Below are positions 23,667-33,166 of a stretch of 64,000 nucleotides of DNA, piece after piece; within the stretch, counting starts at the first letter, position 1, and each line of letters starts with the position of its first letter. The notes beneath the pieces are model-generated. The model ran no database searches and was not told the origin of the DNA. It saw only the letters and a list, made by a program, of their open reading frames with translations. The DNA comes from Leyella stercorea. GTDB taxonomy: Bacteria > Bacteroidota > Bacteroidia > Bacteroidales > Bacteroidaceae. The stretch is from contig NZ_JADYUF010000013.1 in the NCBI RefSeq assembly GCF_021531655.1, positions 1 through 64,000 of the forward strand, read 5' to 3'. The translations under genes and the position numbers were made by a program.

Positions 23667-25382
23667 ATGTCAGTTACAGAAGAAAAAACGATTGAGGAAA
23701 AGAAGAGCCTCAGCTTTGTTGAGCAGCTCGTTGAGCAGGACCTTGCCGAGGGGAAGAACGGCGGACGCATACAGACACGATTCCCGCCTGAGCCTAACGG
23801 ATACCTGCACATCGGACACGCCAAAGCCATCTGCATGGACTTCGGTATTGCCGAAAAGTACAACGGCGTGTGCAACCTGCGATTCGACGACACCAATCCT
23901 ACAAAGGAGAACAACGAATATGTAGAGAACATCCTTAACGATATTGCATGGCTCGGATTCAAGTGGGGCAACATATACTACGCTTCCGACTACTTCGACA
24001 AGCTGTGGGAGTTTGCCATCTGGATGATCAAGAACGGACACGCATATATCGACGAACAGACTGCCGAGCAGATAGCCGAGCAGAAGGGCACTCCTACTAC
24101 TCCCGGAACCAACTCGCCATACCGCGACCGTCCGGTTGAGGAGAACCTCGAACTGTTTAACAAGATGAACACTCCGGAGGCTGTTGAGGGCAGTATGGTG
24201 CTGCGCGCCAAGCTCGACATGGCCAACCCCAACATGCACTTCCGCGATCCTATCATCTATCGCATCATTCATACACCACACCACCGTACCGGAACCAAGT
24301 GGAACGCTTACCCCATGTACGACTTCGCTCACGGACAGAGCGACTTCTTCGAGGGCGTTACCCACTCTATTTGTACCCTGGAGTTTGTGCCACACCGTCC
24401 ACTGTACGACAAGTTTATCGACTACCTGAAGGAGATGCGCGGCGAGACTGAGAACATACACGACTTCCGCCCGCGTCAGATCGAGTTCAACCGACTCAAC
24501 CTCACATACACTATGATGTCGAAGCGTAAGCTTCTGGCTCTCGTCAACGAAGGAGTCGTGTCAGGATGGGACGACCCACGTATGCCGACACTGTCGGGTA
24601 TGCGCCGCCGCGGATACTCGCCTGAGTCTATACGCAAGTTTATCGACTCAATCGGCTACACCAAGTTCGACGCCCTTAACGACATGGCGCTGCTCGAAGC
24701 TGCCGTTCGCGACGACCTGAACAAGCGCTCGCTGCGCGTGTCGGCTGTGCTCGACCCCGTCAAACTCGTCATCACCAACTATCCCGACGGTCAGACCGAG
24801 GAGATGGAAGCTATCAACAATCCCGAAAACGAGGCTGACGGCACTCACACCATTACCTTCTCGAAGAATCTTTGGATTGAGCGCGACGACTTCATGGAGG
24901 ACGCTCCGAAGAAGTTCTTCCGTATGACTCCGGGCAAGGAGGTACGTCTGAAGAACGCATATATCGTGAAGTGTACCGGATGCACTAAGGATGCTGAGGG
25001 CAATATCATCGAGATTCAAGCAGAATACGACCCGACAAGCAAGAGCGGAATGGAGGGTGCCAACCGCAAGGTGAAGGGAACCCTGCACTGGGTTTCGGCA
25101 GACCACTGCCAGAAGGCGCAGGTACGCATCTACGACCGACTCTTCACCGTGGCTGACCTCGGTGCTGATGAGCGCGAATTCCACGAACTGCTCAACCCCG
25201 ACAGCCTCAAGACTATCGACAACTGCTACGTGGAGAACTATGCTGCCGAACGCAAACCGGGCGAATACCTGCAGTTCCAGCGCATCGGATACTTCATGGC
25301 CGACCTCGATTCTACTGCCGACAACCTGATATTCAACAAGACTGTCGGACTGAAGGATACTTGGGCAAAACAAAATAAATAA
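23667..25382 (+). CDS. glnS: Glutaminyl-tRNA synthetase
   Basis: A 571-residue class I synthetase that charges tRNA-Gln. The HIGH motif is in PPEPNGYLHIGHAKAIC (about residues 36-52) and the KMSKS equivalent is MMSKRKL (about 280). The DDTNP segment is typical of the GlnRS/GluRS family and the C-terminal anticodon-binding barrels are complete. The start at 23667 (MSVTEEKTIEEKK) is chosen; an upstream in-frame extension runs into the 22-base repeat array and is not protein-like. GlnRS is usual in Bacteroidetes. Confidence 0.95.
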   Translation: MSVTEEKTIEEKKSLSFVEQLVEQDLAEGKNGGRIQTRFPPEPNGYLHIGHAKAICMDFGIAEKYNGVCNLRFDDTNPTKENNEYVENILNDIAWLGFKWGNIYYASDYFDKLWEFAIWMIKNGHAYIDEQTAEQIAEQKGTPTTPGTNSPYRDRPVEENLELFNKMNTPEAVEGSMVLRAKLDMANPNMHFRDPIIYRIIHTPHHRTGTKWNAYPMYDFAHGQSDFFEGVTHSICTLEFVPHRPLYDKFIDYLKEMRGETENIHDFRPRQIEFNRLNLTYTMMSKRKLLALVNEGVVSGWDDPRMPTLSGMRRRGYSPESIRKFIDSIGYTKFDALNDMALLEAAVRDDLNKRSLRVSAVLDPVKLVITNYPDGQTEEMEAINNPENEADGTHTITFSKNLWIERDDFMEDAPKKFFRMTPGKEVRLKNAYIVKCTGCTKDAEGNIIEIQAEYDPTSKSGMEGANRKVKGTLHWVSADHCQKAQVRIYDRLFTVADLGADEREFHELLNPDSLKTIDNCYVENYAAERKPGEYLQFQRIGYFMADLDSTADNLIFNKTVGLKDTWAKQNK

Positions 25383-25390
25383 TACTTCTT

Positions 25391-25471
25391 AATGTTTAGT
25401 GTTTAATGTTTAATGTTTAATTGGGCACACCTGTTATAACATTAAACATTAAACATTTTTCATTAAACATT
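25391..25471. repeat. AT-rich inverted repeat between glnS and TPR gene
   Basis: AATGTTTAATGTTTAAT (25405-25421) pairs exactly with ATTAAACATTAAACATT (25441-25457), flanked by further ATTAAACATT copies. The stem is long but has no GC core. It may work as a terminator or be a slippage-born repeat. Confidence 0.65.
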
Positions 25472-25477
25472 GTTTAG

Positions 25478-26914
25478 ATGGACAACAACAAGAAATATTT
25501 TGACAGTCCAGAATTCGGACGACTGCTGCAACGCTACGAACGCTCCCTGCAAATGGGCAAGGACGAATATTTCGAGAGCGACGAACTGTCGGATATTGCC
25601 GAATACTACTACGACAAAAAAGACAAACCAAGGGCAGAATACGTTCTCGACTATGCTATGCGGCTGCACCCTGGAGCCGTGCTTCCACTTGTTTTTAAGG
25701 CACGCATAGCGCTCATCGACGAGAAGGACATTGAAAAAGCCCGCTACTATGCTTCGCTCATCAGCGACGCGTACGACATCGACTGCCTCTATCTGAAAGC
25801 CGAAATATTGATAGCCGAAGACAAACCGGAGGAGGCAAACAGCTTCCTGCGCAACGCTATGGACAACATTGACGAGGACGATGTGCCCGACTTTGTGCTC
25901 GATGTGGCTACCATATTCATCGACTACGGACTGCCTGACATCTCAGCCGAATGGCTCACCATGTCTGACGAGGACGACTTGCAGGACTATCGCGAGATAA
26001 AGGCGCGCATCGCTTTTGCCAAAGGCGACTACGAACAGAGCGAACAGCTGTTTGAACAGTTGCTCGACGAAGACCCTTACTCGGGTCGTTACTGGAACTC
26101 GCTGGCCTCGACGCAGTTCATGGGCAACCGTATCAACGACTCGATAACATCGAGCGAATACTCCATTGCCATCAACCCGAACGACGAGGAGGCTCTGCTC
26201 AACAAAGCCAACGGCCTGTTCTCACTGGGAAACTTCAACGAAGCGCTCAAGTTTTACGAAAGATTCCACCAGCTTTGTCCCGATGAAGGAGCCGCAACGA
26301 TGTTTATCGGCAACTGTCTGCTCAATATCGGACAAACCGAGAAGGCACTACAATATTACAAGGAGGCGCTCGAAGCATTGAAAAAACAGAATCTTGGCAC
26401 TACCGAAGTGCTGCAATGCCTGGCGTTCACATACTCACAACTCGACCAACGCGACGAAGCGCTGGCGTGTATCGACGAGGCTATGAAGCAGCCCGATGCC
26501 AATAAGGACGAGATAACGATTGTGAAAGGACACATACAATTGGAACATGGACACGTCAAGGAGGCAATACGCTGTTTTCTGGGTGCCTTGCAGTCTACGT
26601 CGTTCTCGCACGACATATTCTTCCGCATTGCCATCTCGGTATACGACTGTGGCTATCCTGCCATCGCCTATCGCATGTTCAAGTCGTACACCGACATGCA
26701 CGACAATCACGGCGACGAAGGAATGGCGTATCTCGCAGCATGCCTCAAGACGCTCAACAAGAAAGCCGAATACATCGAATGCCTTAAAATAGCATGCCAA
26801 CGCAATCCGGCTGAAACCAAAAAGGTTCTGGGCGAATTCTATCCCGAAACGCTCGATCCGAAGGATTATTACGACTATGAGATGAGACTTATGTCGGATG
26901 GACAAAAAAATTAA
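25478..26914 (+). CDS. Tetratricopeptide repeat protein
   Basis: A 478-residue soluble, acidic protein made of TPR-like helical hairpins. Clear units are seen from about residue 185 (AKGDYEQSEQLFEQLL), 235 (ANGLFSLGNFNEALKFYERF), 270 and 310 (AFTYSQLDQRDEALACIDEA) onward. No signal peptide or enzymatic motif is present, so it is likely a scaffold or adaptor. It lies between glnS and a DedA gene on the same strand. The partner is unknown. Confidence 0.85.
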   Translation: MDNNKKYFDSPEFGRLLQRYERSLQMGKDEYFESDELSDIAEYYYDKKDKPRAEYVLDYAMRLHPGAVLPLVFKARIALIDEKDIEKARYYASLISDAYDIDCLYLKAEILIAEDKPEEANSFLRNAMDNIDEDDVPDFVLDVATIFIDYGLPDISAEWLTMSDEDDLQDYREIKARIAFAKGDYEQSEQLFEQLLDEDPYSGRYWNSLASTQFMGNRINDSITSSEYSIAINPNDEEALLNKANGLFSLGNFNEALKFYERFHQLCPDEGAATMFIGNCLLNIGQTEKALQYYKEALEALKKQNLGTTEVLQCLAFTYSQLDQRDEALACIDEAMKQPDANKDEITIVKGHIQLEHGHVKEAIRCFLGALQSTSFSHDIFFRIAISVYDCGYPAIAYRMFKSYTDMHDNHGDEGMAYLAACLKTLNKKAEYIECLKIACQRNPAETKKVLGEFYPETLDPKDYYDYEMRLMSDGQKN

Positions 26915-26956
26915 TACTTAAAGGGTAACAATACTAATAATTAACGCTATACAAAA

Positions 26957-27598
26957 ATGAATTCTGCCGATCTTTTCCTGTGGATTCTCAACAACCTCAA
27001 CTATTGGGTTGTGACGCTATTTATGGCTATAGAGAGTTCGTTCATTCCATTCCCGTCTGAAGTTATTGTGCCACCGGCTGCATGGAAATCCATGGACCCA
27101 GACAGCGGAATGACCTTCATACTGGTGATTGTATTCGCTACTGTAGGCGCCAACATTGGAGCACTCATCAACTACTATCTCGCCAAATGGCTCGGACGAC
27201 CCATTATATACCGCTTTGCCGACAGTCGTATAGGCCATATGTGCCTCATCGACCGCGAGAAGGTGGAGAAGTCAGAAGCCTTCTTCCGCGAACATGGAGC
27301 TGCGTCTACATTCTTCGGCCGTCTGGTTCCTGCCGTGCGACAGCTCATCAGTATTCCTGCCGGACTCTCGGGCATGCCTATTGGCAAGTTCCTCACATAC
27401 ACCACACTCGGTGCAGGATGCTGGAACACGGTGCTCGCTCTTATCGGTTGGGGAATATACAAGTATACCAACTACAAGACAACGCAAGATGTCTATCTGC
27501 AAGCCGTGAAATACAGCCACGAAATAGGATATGTATTGCTGGGTCTTGCAGCGATTGTTATAGCATTCCTGGTATACAAAGGAATGAAAAGAAAATAA
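26957..27598 (+). CDS. DedA family membrane protein
   Basis: A 213-residue integral membrane protein of the DedA/SNARE-associated (VTT) family. The typical segments are an early ESSFIPFPSEVIVPPA (about residues 26-41), GANIGALINYYLAKWLGR (about 64-81), FFGRLVPAVRQLISIPAGLSG-type sequence (about 119-138) and C-terminal hydrophobic helices. Family members are lipid or small-molecule flippases/transporters that support envelope homeostasis. It is followed by a REP-like palindrome and a long bidirectional terminator. Confidence 0.9.
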   Translation: MNSADLFLWILNNLNYWVVTLFMAIESSFIPFPSEVIVPPAAWKSMDPDSGMTFILVIVFATVGANIGALINYYLAKWLGRPIIYRFADSRIGHMCLIDREKVEKSEAFFREHGAASTFFGRLVPAVRQLISIPAGLSGMPIGKFLTYTTLGAGCWNTVLALIGWGIYKYTNYKTTQDVYLQAVKYSHEIGYVLLGLAAIVIAFLVYKGMKRK

Positions 27599-27624
27599 TA
27601 AAGGAATAAAAGGAAGTTATAATT

Positions 27625-27664
27625 GTAGGAGGCTATGGCGTCCCCGCCATAGCCTGAGCAGCCA
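27625..27664. repeat. REP-like palindrome, single copy
   Basis: GTAGGAGGCTATGGCG begins a 40-base element whose AGGCTATGGCG (27630-27640) pairs perfectly with CGCCATAGCCT (27645-27655). An outer pair AAGGAAGT / ACTTCCTT (27610-27617 and 27671-27678) encloses it. The same element occurs as an inverted pair at 38533-38652 and in degraded form at 33054-33146. Confidence 0.8.
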
Positions 27665-27696
27665 GAATGTACTTCCTTGTAATTAATTATATACAC

Positions 27697-27766
27697 AAAA
27701 ACAACAATAACAACATTGTAAATGCACATTAGTAAATGTGAAAACAATGTTGTTATTGTTGTTTTT
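27697..27766. terminator. Bidirectional terminator, dedA / capD
   Basis: A perfect 23-base inverted repeat (27697-27719 with 27744-27766) with an inner CACATT/AATGTG stem. T-runs follow on both strands. It separates the convergent DedA gene and polysaccharide-biosynthesis gene. Confidence 0.85.
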
Positions 27767-27806
27767 TATTGTCTATTTATTGTTTTGGGGATGTCTATTT
27801 GTTTCC

Positions 27807-29720
27807 CTATTTATCCAGCACTTGATACTTGCTGACCTGCGATTTGTATTCAGGCACAATCTCCTTCATCTTCTTTACTATCGCCATGTCGTCGTGGGTG
27901 TACGATATCTGGAGCAATTCGTCTTCATTCTTCTTGGCTTCTTCATAATCGTACTCATGCACTTTGGCAACCATAATCTTGCGGTTCTGCGTAGGGATAG
28001 TGTTCTCCTTGGTCGAAAGCAGCTCCTCATAGAGCTTTTCGCCGTCGCGAAGTCCAGTGAACTTAATCTCAATATTCTTGGCTCCAGAGAGCGAAATCAT
28101 TCGTCTTGCCAGGTCAACAATCTTCACCGGCTTGCCCATATCGAACACAAATATCTCGCCTCCCTTGCCCATTGTGCCTGCCTCAAGCACCAGCTTACAA
28201 GCCTCAGGGATGAGCATGAAGTAGCGTATTATGTCGGGATGGGTCACAGTAACGGGTCCACCCTTGCGTATAAGTTCCTTGAATATAGGTATAACCGAAC
28301 CGTTCGAACCGAGCACATTGCCAAAACGGGTTGTAACAAACTGTGTCACACCCTTCACTCTACCATCAACAATAGCCTTATTGAGCGACTGGCAGTAAAT
28401 CTCGCAGATACGCTTTGAACATCCCATTACGTTTGTAGGATTTACAGCCTTGTCGGTTGAAATCATCACAAACTTCTTGGTGCCGTACTTCACGGCAAGG
28501 TCGGCGATGATACGAGTGCCGTTCACGTTGTTGCGCACAGCCATTGCAGGATTGTCTTCCATCATCGGCACATGCTTGTAAGCCGCTGCATGGAACACGT
28601 ATTCGGGACGATGATCTGCGAATATCTTCTCCATGAAAGCCTTGTCGGTGATGCTTCCAACTATAGTCTCGTTCTTGACATCGGCAAACTGACGAGCCAT
28701 AGTCAAGCGTACAGAGTGCATAGGAGTTTCAGCCTGGTCGATAAGGGTGAGTTCGGCAGGCTTGTAAACAGCCACCTGGCGCACCATTTCCGAACCAATT
28801 GAGCCTGCCGCACCTGTAATGAGCACGCGCTTGCCCTTAAGCATAGCTCCAATGGCATTCATGTCTACCTCTATCTTGTCACGAGGCAGCAAGTCTTCGA
28901 TTTCAATCTCATGCAGCTGGTTGAACGAAAGGTCTGATTTTCCGTCCCATTCTTCGGCTGCCGTCATCATCATTATCTTTATACCAGCCTGCACGAATTC
29001 GTCAACCATCTGCTGATTGTTGCGGAAATCATCCGACTTAAGAGGCGAAACAAACAGCACCTTAACGTGCAATGCCTTCATAATACCGGCTATTCCCTTC
29101 TGATTAAGAAATACTTTTTTGCCGAGAAGATAGGTCTTTCGCATATCGTCGCCGTCGCTTATGAAAGCCTGAAGCATATAAGGCTGGTCCTTCATAAGCA
29201 TGATGCTGTTGGCAAGACTTACACCTCCGTTCTGCGTTCCATATATTGCAACGGGCAAAGCTTTGTCCGATTTGAACACATCGAACATTGCACGAACGAA
29301 CATTCGTTCCACCCACATCAACATTGAAGCACAAACAAACATCACGGTGCAGCCGAACAGTGAAGGCATAACAACGTTTTCAACATCAAACGCATCAAGA
29401 ACTGCACCCAAAACGTACGACATGCAGACACCTACGAATGATGCCATGCCTACTCGTTCGAGGTCGACAAGCGACGAATAACGCAATATTCCGGAATAAG
29501 TATGAAACAAACGGAAAGCCACAGCGAATAGCAGCACGCATAAAATATTGCCTGCCGTGATGCTCCAAAAATGCTGAGCAAATTCCAATCCACCATGTTC
29601 AAGATAGCCACTAACGTATCCCGCGAAGAACACTATTAAACAATCTAAGAACAACACTCCCCAATAAGGAAGCGACTTGCTGGAGAAATACCAGTTTGAT
29701 AATTTACAAAAGAATTTCAT
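27807..29720 (-). CDS. CapD-type nucleotide-sugar dehydratase/epimerase
   Basis: A 637-residue membrane-anchored polysaccharide biosynthesis protein of the CapD/WbpM/FlaA1 group. Four hydrophobic segments fill the first 140 residues. A CoA-binding-like Rossmann region follows, then an extended SDR domain with TGAAGSIGSEMV (about residues 305-316) and STDKAVNPTNV (about 430). Family members convert UDP-GlcNAc to 4-keto-6-deoxy sugars for capsule or O-antigen. Where most relatives have an ASKR-type segment, this one reads GCSKRICEIY. The start at 29720 has a GGAAAGG ribosome site. No other glycan gene lies beside it. Confidence 0.87.
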   Translation of the reverse strand: MKFFCKLSNWYFSSKSLPYWGVLFLDCLIVFFAGYVSGYLEHGGLEFAQHFWSITAGNILCVLLFAVAFRLFHTYSGILRYSSLVDLERVGMASFVGVCMSYVLGAVLDAFDVENVVMPSLFGCTVMFVCASMLMWVERMFVRAMFDVFKSDKALPVAIYGTQNGGVSLANSIMLMKDQPYMLQAFISDGDDMRKTYLLGKKVFLNQKGIAGIMKALHVKVLFVSPLKSDDFRNNQQMVDEFVQAGIKIMMMTAAEEWDGKSDLSFNQLHEIEIEDLLPRDKIEVDMNAIGAMLKGKRVLITGAAGSIGSEMVRQVAVYKPAELTLIDQAETPMHSVRLTMARQFADVKNETIVGSITDKAFMEKIFADHRPEYVFHAAAYKHVPMMEDNPAMAVRNNVNGTRIIADLAVKYGTKKFVMISTDKAVNPTNVMGCSKRICEIYCQSLNKAIVDGRVKGVTQFVTTRFGNVLGSNGSVIPIFKELIRKGGPVTVTHPDIIRYFMLIPEACKLVLEAGTMGKGGEIFVFDMGKPVKIVDLARRMISLSGAKNIEIKFTGLRDGEKLYEELLSTKENTIPTQNRKIMVAKVHEYDYEEAKKNEDELLQISYTHDDMAIVKKMKEIVPEYKSQVSKYQVLDK

Positions 29721-29853
29721 AATGACCTTTCCGTATGTTCCTTTTATATTAAGGACTATAATCCGCACATAATAAGCGGACACTCCTTATACCTTTATAT
29801 ATGTTTGACCTCAGATTAATCAAATTGCAAAAACAGTATTTTACACTTTTGTT

Positions 29854-29888
29854 TGCAAAGATAGTACAAATAACCCGAATACAACAAA
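29854..29888 (-). promoter_or_regulatory. Promoter of capD-type gene
   Basis: On the minus strand TTTG (29885-29888), a 21-base spacer and TATCTTTGCA (29854-29863), giving a leader of about 130 bases. Confidence 0.6.
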
Positions 29889-29978
29889 TATAACAATAAG
29901 ATTCTAATATTTACCCCCCAATTGGAGAAGAAAACTAACTTTTGGAACAATAAGATGACATGTATCAACGTTTTCTTC

Positions 29979-31067
29979 CTATTCCAGCCAGAATATATAC
30001 GCCAGACTTACACAGCTTATGCTCACCCAAAGCAAAATTCCCTGAACAAGAGGACGCAATCCGACGCTACGTAATGTCTCACGAGTGAGCGAAGCTCCGA
30101 TGAAGAACAACGAAAGCGTGATGAGATGCTTCGCCAACTTGTTGACTGCACCACTAAATTGCGCACCCATTGCAGCCGTACCGTCGCCTAACAGCGAAGC
30201 ATTACTGAGGATATAGGTGTTGAAAAGTATTGCAACAATAAACCAGATGATGAATCGCGGCACACTGTTATACCACGGTTTCGACTGTCCATCAGCTGTA
30301 TTTGCAAGCGACTTGCGGAAGAAGAAGGGTGTGACAAGGGCAAGCACTACTATCCACAAGGCTCGTGTGAGCTTGATAGTTGTAGCCACTTCCAATGCAC
30401 TTACACCCTGCGAAGCCACCAATTCGGGGTACATCTGGTCGTAAGCGGCTCCTGCGCCAACCACCGATGAGGTGTCGTGGATGGCAATGGCAGACCACAT
30501 GCCAAACTGTTTCATTGTCATTGACAACGCATCGCCTATAACAGGAAACACAAACAGAGCTATGGCATTGAGAATAAACACTACGCCCAGTGCCACAGAC
30601 ATGCTTTCGGAACGTGCCTTTATTATCGGGCCGACAGCAGCGATTGCCGAACCGCCGCATATTGCGGTTCCCGACGAAAGCAGATAGCTGGTGTGTGAGT
30701 CGACACCAAGAAGTTTACGACCTATCAACCAACCAAGTGCAAGAGTGCCAAACACGCTGACGATGGTGAACACCATACCCTCGCTGCCCGATGCCAGTGC
30801 CTTGTCGACGTTCATGCCGAAGCCCAATCCGATGACAGAGTATTGCAACAGCTTCTTCGACATTGTCTTGTTGAAGTCGGGAAACGCCTTGCCAAACAGC
30901 ATTGCAAACGCAAAACCTACAGCCAAAGCAACTGGCGACGACACCCAACCTGCCACCCAAGCAGCCGGTCCCAAGTCGATGCCGAACACTTCAACGGCAA
31001 ATCCCAACAGCAGCGACACTCCCAGTAAAACTACAATCAATATATAGCAGAGTTCCTTTTTATTCAT
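29979..31067 (-). CDS. YeiH family putative sulfate exporter
   Basis: A 362-residue multi-pass membrane protein of the UPF0324/YeiH family, with about ten hydrophobic segments. Conserved family features include SGTAICGGSAIAAVGPIIKA (about residues 131-150) and AIHDTSSVVGAGAAY (about 195-209). Family members are annotated as putative sulfate exporters on limited evidence. It is transcribed alone, with no sulfur-metabolism gene beside it here. Confidence 0.88.
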   Translation of the reverse strand: MNKKELCYILIVVLLGVSLLLGFAVEVFGIDLGPAAWVAGWVSSPVALAVGFAFAMLFGKAFPDFNKTMSKKLLQYSVIGLGFGMNVDKALASGSEGMVFTIVSVFGTLALGWLIGRKLLGVDSHTSYLLSSGTAICGGSAIAAVGPIIKARSESMSVALGVVFILNAIALFVFPVIGDALSMTMKQFGMWSAIAIHDTSSVVGAGAAYDQMYPELVASQGVSALEVATTIKLTRALWIVVLALVTPFFFRKSLANTADGQSKPWYNSVPRFIIWFIVAILFNTYILSNASLLGDGTAAMGAQFSGAVNKLAKHLITLSLFFIGASLTRETLRSVGLRPLVQGILLWVSISCVSLAYIFWLE

Positions 31068-31448
31068 AGTGAAATCAATAAATAATTAACTGAACTTTCG
31101 CAAAGTACAATAATTCAGAAGTTAAAGAAGTTAAGGAGTTAAGCCTAATGCTCTTCATGCCATAAATTAAGCAAAAAAAACAATGGCTTGACACCTTAGC
31201 GACCATAGGACGCGAAAAACTCTTAGCTTCTTAACTACCTCAGCTTGCGAAACTAAAAAAAATCAATTGCTGATAAAGCGTACACAAACTAAGACGCCCC
31301 TGCAAAGGCAAAAGCGAAACATTTTGGCGCTTTACCCTTCCAGGACGTTATGCATTAATTGCCCCACACACCACCAACGGTGGTCTGGATATGGTTTATA
31401 GGGGATTCAATCCCTATCGAAATACGACTAAAAACAATCGCATCAACA
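31068..31448. other. Intergenic gap with small hairpins, no gene
   Basis: No gene is visible. There are irregular GAAGTTAA repeats at about 31112-31142 and partial inverse copies near 31225-31245, a perfect ACCACC-AAC-GGTGGT hairpin (31370-31384), and an ATAGGG/CCCTAT hairpin (31398-31417) located 32 bases beyond the stop of the PurF-like gene. The last may help end that transcript although no T-run follows. Confidence 0.5.
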
Positions 31449-32885
31449 TTAATCTTCATCAGCCTGCTCCTCAAGCGTATACTTGCTTGAGCCGTCGAAA
31501 CAGTGTGTACACACCTGACACTTGGGCAATCCGATAGCCTTGATAAGCTGCTTGATGGTGTTGAACTTCAGCGTGGTCAGTCCCAACTGACGACGTATCT
31601 CGTCCACCATCTTGGTGTACTGCGGTGAGTCGGTGGTTGCATATTTGTCGAGATCCTTATTGGCATCTCCCTCAAACTTCTCGATAATGCGACGTGTGAT
31701 AAGCTCCATATCGCTCTTGGCAGATGTGAAATTGATGAACGGACAGCCGTAAACCAGAGGCGGACAAGCTATACGCATATGGAATTCCTTAAGTCCTGCA
31801 TCAAACAAACCCTTCACATTGTCGCGCAACTGAGTGCCACGTACGATAGAGTCGTCGCAGAACAGCACGCGCTTGCCATTGATCATAGCCTTGTTAGGTA
31901 TGAGTTTCATCTTGGCAACAAGCGAACGCATAGCCTGATTTGACGGTGTGAACGAGCGCGGCCATGTCGGAGTATACTTGGCAATGCAGCGCTGATAAGG
32001 CACGCCTTTGCCTGCAGCATAACCCATAGCCATACCTGTGCCCGAGTCGGGAATGCCCGAACAGCAGTCCACCTCAACATCGTCGGTCTTAGCAAGATTG
32101 AAACCGTTGCTGAAACGAGCCTCCTCCACGTTCTTGCCCTCGTATGTTGAGGTCGGGAAACCATAGTAAACCCACAGGAACGAGCAAACCTGCATCTTCT
32201 TGTTAGGCTTGCGTATCTGTGTCATGCTATCGGCTTTAAGCTCAATAATCTCACCCGGTGCGATATTATAAACAGTTTCGAAATCAAGATTCGGGAATGA
32301 AGTAGACTCACTCGAAGCTGCGTAAGCATCCTCCTTCTTACCTATTATTAATGGAGTGCGTCCCCATGCGTCGCGGGCGCAGATAAGCGAGTCTTCCTTA
32401 AGAATCATCATGGTGCAAGAGCCCTTGATGTTATGGTATACGTTCTCTATACCTTCCTTGAACGTTTTGCCTTGAATAAGCAGCAAGGCTATAAGTTCAG
32501 TTGGGTTGGTAGCACTTTGCGACAATTCGGCAAAATGCATGTTCTTCTCAAGCAGTTGTTTGGTCAGCTCCTCGATATTTACAATCTTTGCCACAGTGCA
32601 GATTGCAAATCGTCCGAGATGCGAGTTTATCACAAGTGGTTGCGCATCGGTGTCGCTGATTACACCAATACCCGCAGTACTTCCCTCGAATCGGTCGAGC
32701 GTCGATTCGAACTTGGAGCGGAAATACGAATTCTCCAGATTGTGGATGGAGCGGACGAATCCTTTCTCCTTACTGTACATCGCCAAACCGCCACGTCGCG
32801 TTCCGAGATGTGAATTGTAGTCAGTTCCATAGAAAACGTCTGTCACACAGCTTTTCTTGGAAATGGTGCCGAATATGCCTCCCAT
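31449..32885 (-). CDS. PurF-like phosphoribosyltransferase lacking glutaminase Cys
   Basis: A 478-residue paralogue of glutamine PRPP amidotransferase. The PRPP-binding loop RVLFCDDSIVRGTQLRD (about residues 345-361) is intact, and cysteines at CPPLVYGC and the C-terminal CQVCTHC fit the Fe-S form of PurF. The N-terminal amidotransferase domain has lost its nucleophile: the protein begins MGGIFG where active enzymes begin MCGI, and the usual NGN oxyanion motif reads TVAKIVN. It should not use glutamine directly. It may use ammonia, depend on another subunit, or make a different phosphoribosyl product. The start codon is well placed behind a promoter, so a missed upstream Cys is unlikely. Confidence 0.85.
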   Translation of the reverse strand: MGGIFGTISKKSCVTDVFYGTDYNSHLGTRRGGLAMYSKEKGFVRSIHNLENSYFRSKFESTLDRFEGSTAGIGVISDTDAQPLVINSHLGRFAICTVAKIVNIEELTKQLLEKNMHFAELSQSATNPTELIALLLIQGKTFKEGIENVYHNIKGSCTMMILKEDSLICARDAWGRTPLIIGKKEDAYAASSESTSFPNLDFETVYNIAPGEIIELKADSMTQIRKPNKKMQVCSFLWVYYGFPTSTYEGKNVEEARFSNGFNLAKTDDVEVDCCSGIPDSGTGMAMGYAAGKGVPYQRCIAKYTPTWPRSFTPSNQAMRSLVAKMKLIPNKAMINGKRVLFCDDSIVRGTQLRDNVKGLFDAGLKEFHMRIACPPLVYGCPFINFTSAKSDMELITRRIIEKFEGDANKDLDKYATTDSPQYTKMVDEIRRQLGLTTLKFNTIKQLIKAIGLPKCQVCTHCFDGSSKYTLEEQADED

Positions 32886-32919
32886 AAAATTTCAGATGTG
32901 TTTTATAAAAGATTTGTGT

Positions 32920-32929
32920 TGCAAAGTTA
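32920..32929 (-). promoter_or_regulatory. -7 element for PurF-like gene
   Basis: TAACTTTGCA on the minus strand, 35 bases upstream of the start codon. Confidence 0.6.
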
Positions 32930-33053
32930 ATGATATTTGATGAAAAAATATACATTTACATCAAAGTTTATTTGCAGAAAACAATATTCAGCGGTCTGTA
33001 ATGAGTATTTTGAAGTGTATAGTTGAGAATTTAAAAATATAGTTGCTAAAAAA

Positions 33054-33146
33054 GGAGGCTATAGAGTCCTCGCCGTAGCCTGCGCAAGTTTCTATGTTAT
33101 TGTATTGTAGTTTGCGCTGGTTACTGGTGTGGATGCCGTAGCCTCC
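33054..33146. repeat. REP-like inverted pair, degraded
   Basis: A left copy (GGAGGCTATAGAGTCC...) and an inverted right copy ending TAGCCTCC enclose about 20 bases. Both are related to the 40-base palindrome at 27625 and 38533 but have many changes. It is preceded by TTAAAAATATAGTTGC (33031-33046), which also precedes array B at 38279-38294. Confidence 0.65.
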
Positions 33147-33166
33147 TATTGAGTGCATATCATCAA

